Assembly: GCA_964020975.1 (NCBI GenBank)
Contig: OZ026626.1
Location: 12,885,665 to 12,949,664 of the forward strand
DNA length: 64,000 nt
Reading direction: 5' to 3'
DNA from: Hermodice carunculata
Taxonomy: Eukaryota > Annelida > Polychaeta > Eunicida > Amphinomidae
Positions 59,389 through 64,000 of this stretch are shown here, one piece after another (within the stretch, counting starts at the first letter, position 1; each line of letters starts with the position of its first letter). A program made the position numbers and the translations under genes. The notes under the pieces are model-generated. The model was not told where the DNA came from and searched no databases. It saw nothing but the letters and a program-made list of their open reading frames with translations.

Positions 59389-60420
59389 TTTGTGTCTTTT
59401 TGTCCAGAACCACTACCTAGTAGTCATTACCCTATTCTCCAGTCCGAACTCTTTACTCTCCATAAGGTAACCTGTCCCTGTCTAACCTGTATACAAATGA
59501 AAGTACTATTGTCACTATTGCATGCGTTCCTCTGCAAAAGTTTGACTTAGGCTGTATTTGTCCAAATAAATTAAAGGGTCTTTATGGGATAGCTACTCAG
59601 AACATGTTTCGGAGCCTATTACCCAGACATGTCTCTCTGAGTAGCGGCCCCTTGTCTAAGCTATATATTCAGCACAGACAACCCACATAATAATGAATAA
59701 AGATGAACGTGGCAAATGATGAATAAGCTAAATATGTGAAGTTTTGCTTATAAATGCAGAGCTTCATTATGAAAGAATACCTGTCAAGCAAACCATTATA
59801 ACTAAATTTTTATAGTACAGGTTCAGATAAGAATAAGAATCATTTGACTTACCCCTAAAGCAATATGTACCCTTTCTAGCTGGACAGCTTATCCTAGTTA
59901 AACCACCCGCCAGTGTATAACTAAAGCCGAAACAAGCTGGGGCATCAGATTCAGTCCCAGTGATTGTAAAATAACAGTTGCAGCTGGACTACCTGTATAA
60001 ACTAAGGGAAATCCTAACAAGGACTGCAACAATGGACACCCTGCACCAGAAATGTAAAACAAACTCCATGATGACACATTCTCCTCACTTTGAAAGTCCA
60101 GAAACAATTAAGCTATATTTCACTGTATTCCCTGAGTCAATGTCTCAACGTAATGTGTCAGGTTTATGACATTTGATAAAATACTGTCAATTTTGAGTAA
60201 TATTTTAATATTGATGATATCTGCATTTAGGCATGTCAGAAGAGAATGAAAGTCATTAGCATTTATGCCAAAAACATGTTATCAAAACAATTTTTCTTAA
60301 CAGGATTTTAAGTACAATTTGGGAGACATGTAACTGCCGTAGGCCGCTGGTTGCTACTGTAATCCCCAGGGGAGGGTATAACATGAAAACATATAATCCT
60401 GAAATGTCTTAGTCAGAATT
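59389..60420 (-). repeat. PLE-associated tail, near full-length copy (T5)
   Basis: Minus-strand copy including the regions matching 35,420-36,655: the CATTAGCATTTATGCCAAAA and AACATGTTATCAAAACAAT phrases (reverse complements of 35,555-35,600), the CCTGAGTCAATG phrase and the shared 3' end. It extends past the truncation points of T3 and T4. No RT sequence precedes it on its own strand. Confidence 0.85.
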
Positions 60421-60765
60421 GTCAACACACAAATATTTGCATTGAGTGTATATAATTACGCCGATATTTCTGATATCGCATTATGTCCAATATTTGAATT
60501 TTTAGTGGAACACAATTTTCGTGGGTAATCAGTCTATGCATCGATGTGAAGAGTTGTTGGACATGCCATTTATAATTGTTTCAATGGGCTTCAAAAGATG
60601 GACAAAATCGGTGGGGAATAAACAAAACTAAAGGAGTGAATGAATAAAGAACCGGAAGAAAGCTAGAAGCAGGGATTACAAAAAAAGGAACATTGTTGTC
60701 TCTATTCCACAAAAACACGTTCAGGCGACCAAAAAATGCGATGTATATTAATTAGACCATGGGCG
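60421..60765. other. Nothing recognised
   Basis: AT-rich spacer. Confidence 0.5.
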
Positions 60766-60781
60766 TCATTGTGTATATATG

Positions 60782-60857
<76 letters not shown>
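60766..60857. repeat. (TA)n microsatellite
   Basis: About 40 TA units with a GTATG start. Confidence 0.97.
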
Positions 60858-60859
<2 letters not shown>

Positions 60860-61002
60860 ATAGTTAGTCACATACCCACCTGTCTATAATCCCAAGGGAC
60901 CACATATTGCAGCAAAGCAAGGGGCGACAACAGTTCACTTTCAAATGTGTTGATGGTGTAACTGATACATGTGAAAATCACATTGCGACCTCCAGCCCTT
61001 CA

Positions 61003-61003
<1 letters not shown>

Positions 61004-61034
<31 letters not shown>
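61004..61034. repeat. (TA)n microsatellite
   Basis: About 15 TA units. Confidence 0.95.
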
Positions 61035-61035
<1 letters not shown>

Positions 61036-62059
61036 GTCAGTGTGTGTGTTTGTGTGTCCTGGGATATGCACAACGTTGCAAAACGTGTTATTCACTACTT
61101 CGTAAGGTATACCTTTGCCATTAGTATTGATATTGACACATGAATATATTTGATGGACACTAGCATAGGATAATGGTCGTGATTGTAGCAAATCCTGTGT
61201 CAGACTGCTATATGTACCATTTATAATTTGCACATATATCTAATCGTGCATATGCTGCTGGTGACCCACTCTGATCTGATATTCTATGTACATTGCTTCA
61301 ACTTCCACCTTCCCATGAATAACAGGTAGTAGCTTAACAATTTACACCAGTGCTTATCACTCTTTTAAATTGTTTGCATACAGTAAATGGATGTTGAAAT
61401 GCATGCTAACGTGCAAAACGAAAATGACACTTGATTTTCCTCACTTATTAGAAGTAATTTAATTCTGCATCAAAACTGTAGAACACCTTTGGTATTGGAT
61501 AGAATGCAGTCAAAAATAGATCTAGTGGGGACATATCCACCACAAATTTTACTCCAGCAACATGCCTACTGAATTTCGTAAAAAAATCACACAACATTGA
61601 GATATACAGCGAAATCATACCCCCATCAAAAAAGACCAAGAAAAATACCCCAGCACTTTTTGAGTAGAGCTAGACAATATAATTGTAAACGGAAGAGAGG
61701 TGGATCGACTGAAAAACAAAAATACAACCCACCCACCCACCCACCCACCCCACAAAAAGAATCAAACAAAAAACAAAGCACAGACTGTGACAGCCCTGTG
61801 CTAAGCTGACCTTACATGCACAGATCGAATTTCCTTTGCAATCCTTTTTGACTTTCAAGGCAGTCAATAGGAATTCATGTATTAACATGCAGGTAGCAGT
61901 AATGAAAAACTCGCTAAAAATCAGGCATCCAGAGTATGGCTATCTAATAATTAATTCGCTTAACCCTTCTACAAGCTACATCTTCAACAAGGCTATGAAC
62001 AATGGAACAATCTGATGGTTTTGGAGAAAAAAAACACGTAAGAAACCAAAAACAAAGCC
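61035..62059. other. No gene; degenerate repeat phrases
   Basis: A phrase AGACAATATAATTGTAAACG at 61,673 recurs in altered form at 62,302, inside repeat A. A (CCCA)n tract lies at 61,727-61,750. Confidence 0.45.
61727..61750. repeat. (CCCA)n microsatellite
   Basis: About five CCCA units. Confidence 0.9.
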
Positions 62060-62400
62060 GAAGCTACACCTGTTGGACAGCATAAGGTCTACGAGTCCCA
62101 AGAGGTGTTCCTATACAATTTCGAAGTATTGGACACAGCGATATGAAAGAACATTTTTTCTTAATTTGACCCATTCTGTTTTTAATCATTAAAAATAAAA
62201 GAAATACTGGACCATGGCCAATTGAACTTAGTAGAGACGCAACCAAGACAAATCCTCAACATGTTTGAAGTGCATATGGCCAGCAGTTTTTAACTAAAGG
62301 TAGACAATATAATTGTAAATGGACTACAGTTGGATGGACTGACCACGGATCACCACCCGTCTTCTAAGCTCTGCTGACTGACAAGTAACTGAGGTAAAAA
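62060..62400. repeat. Dispersed repeat A, copy 2
   Basis: Shows CCCAAGAGGTGTTCCTATAC followed by AATTTCGAAGTATTGGAC, then GACAATATAATTGTAAATGG and AGCTCTGCTGACTGACAAGT. It is homologous to 42,780-43,400 and in the same orientation. Confidence 0.55.
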
Positions 62401-62819
62401 ATGTGTCGTCTTTTTCTCAAAAGATAAGCGAGTTTGACATTTACTGCAAATATCATACCAGGACATACGGATTTGTACTATCTTAAATAAGAATAACCAT
62501 CGATTAGCTATGGTAAATATACGCACAACACAATTTGACAGAGCAAACAAGACTCGACAAATTTCTTGTATCTCGGCTCATGCAGCAAGGCAAAAAGCAG
62601 CAATCAGTACCCGGATGAAGTATGATCTAAACAATTGTTTGTGGGCGTGCTTGGTCAAGACGTGTTGTCTGCCACGAGTGCATGTGTTTCAAGGTAAAAT
62701 AACACGTTTAAGGAGTAACAAACTTGACACATCTTAAAGTATGAAGATATCAAGATAAAGTTTTTGCGGAAAAAAATTCACGCAAGCCCATCGATATGCT
62801 CAAATATCTGGGCAGTGTT
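62401..62819. other. Spacer between repeats A and B
   Basis: No recognised gene; short open frames only. Confidence 0.45.
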
Positions 62820-63285
62820 TTTCAGAGAACGGTACCTAGATTATCGTAATATTAAAATTCTCATTCAGTGTCTTTTAGGCGATGTGTGAGGACACTCACT
62901 TGTTCGGCAACCTATCTATTTATGTAGATTCCATGGCCTTGGGATTACAGTTTGTCTCTTCTCAATGAAGTTAATGGCTTATTCTGTTGCTTACGATGAC
63001 TTTAACACCTTGGATTTTAATAATACCGTCGGAATTAGAGACGCCATCTGCAAAAACTAATATACTTTGAAGTGTGCAGCTTTTACTTTCATATCACTGT
63101 TTTCTGAACCTTAAGAGCACTGTTTACACTCGCCTCCGGAGTGTTTTAGATACAATCTCTAAGTCATCATTGTAGGAGGCTATAATGTGTGATCCAGCGT
63201 TATCAAAGAGACAATTCCTGATTGCAATAAAAGTAAGGAAATATTAAAACTATTGAAACAATAATGGGCGCCTGCTATGAAAATT
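62820..63285. repeat. Dispersed repeat B, copy 2
   Basis: Homologous to 43,500-43,890 (see there), in the same order after repeat A. Confidence 0.6.
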
Positions 63286-63619
63286 GAACTTGTGTTATAT
63301 CTTTTATTTGCTATTAGTTTACCTTCTTACATTTTTTAAAAAATCGGATGGATTTTGTTTAACAAATATAAAGCAAAATCAAGCTGTAGCCATCAACGCA
63401 AAGCGAGTGTGCGTATTTAAGACTGCGGAATATGCTTCAGGGTGTAAGGCTGAACAGCGTTGTAATATTATTTATCTGTAGAAACCTTGGACTTACAATG
63501 GTTAACCAAACGGGACAATGGTGATTTGATTACGGTGAACGTTTTGGCGGAAAGTGGCGTTTTTTGGACATGAAGCGTAGGGAGATTGGATTTGTTATTT
63601 AGTAATATTTTAACCTTTC
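63286..63619. other. Nothing recognised
   Basis: AT-rich spacer with a 65-codon frame lacking known domains. Confidence 0.5.
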
Positions 63620-63815
<196 letters not shown>

Positions 63816-64000
63816 TTATTACTACATTATTTGGATATGGACATAGAAAATAGTGTGTATGGCATGTCAATTCATGGTATTTTTGGACGCGTGCTTGTAG
63901 CAATGTACGGTTGGCGCGTATCCAAGACGAGTCCGCCAGTTTGCAAAGCATTGCTACCTCGTTCTTTGATATAACTTGATTAAATGGACAAGGTTGTAAA
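63816..64000. other. Nothing recognised
   Basis: Short terminal stretch without features. Confidence 0.5.

Overview
The window looks like AT-rich, gene-poor nuclear DNA from an animal, most likely a marine invertebrate. No operons, bacterial genes, rRNA, tRNA or CRISPR arrays are visible. The sequence is full of di- and trinucleotide microsatellites, decayed retroelements and low-copy local repeats. The exact host cannot be fixed from this sequence. Ty3/Gypsy elements with integrase ahead of reverse transcriptase (Gmr1 type) were first noted in deuterostomes, and Penelope-like elements (PLEs) and CR1/L2-type LINEs are common in molluscs, echinoderms, hemichordates and amphioxus. No host protein-coding gene could be recognised with confidence. 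The best open stretches (minus strand 30,662-31,282; plus strand 52,788-53,276) have no recognisable homology.

Layout. 1-1,250: degenerate short repeats. 1,254-4,367: 3' part of a fossil Gmr1-like LTR element (RT, RNase H, 3' LTR), its LTR interrupted by a later insertion. 4.4-12.0 kb: little recognisable. 12,038-17,150: 5' part of a second copy of the same family (5' LTR, gag, protease, integrase, then start of RT). Together the two fossils show the order gag-PR-INT-RT-RH. 17,155-20,390: PLE fragments in both orientations, with a 266-bp ATT microsatellite. 20,537-21,860: a three-copy 442-bp tandem array. 23.2-23.7 kb: a possible scrap of B-family DNA polymerase. 24.9-25.6 kb: small direct repeats with a conserved hairpin. 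31.4-33.1 kb: large TA and GA tracts. 34,145-36,655: a longer PLE fossil with its tail. 40,062-40,950: a LINE 3' end on the minus strand. 45,284-45,442: another LINE C-terminal tail. 42.8-43.9 kb and 62.1-63.3 kb: two copies of the same pair of dispersed repeats. 54.3-54.7 kb: a 246-bp direct repeat. 56,733-60,420: three same-orientation, progressively truncated copies of the PLE-associated tail, inverted relative to the copies at 20 and 36 kb.

The most interesting theme is how repeats breed repeats. Comparison of homologous copies inside this one window shows two long microsatellites that arose at small seeds inside transposons: the TATA-box region of the LTR, and an ATTCATTATTAT-like seed in the PLE tail. 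Two other microsatellites sit exactly at the 3' ends of retroelement insertions. Nothing here amounts to a new defence or metabolic system. The unusual LTR-element gene order and the repeated copy-to-copy comparisons are the main content.
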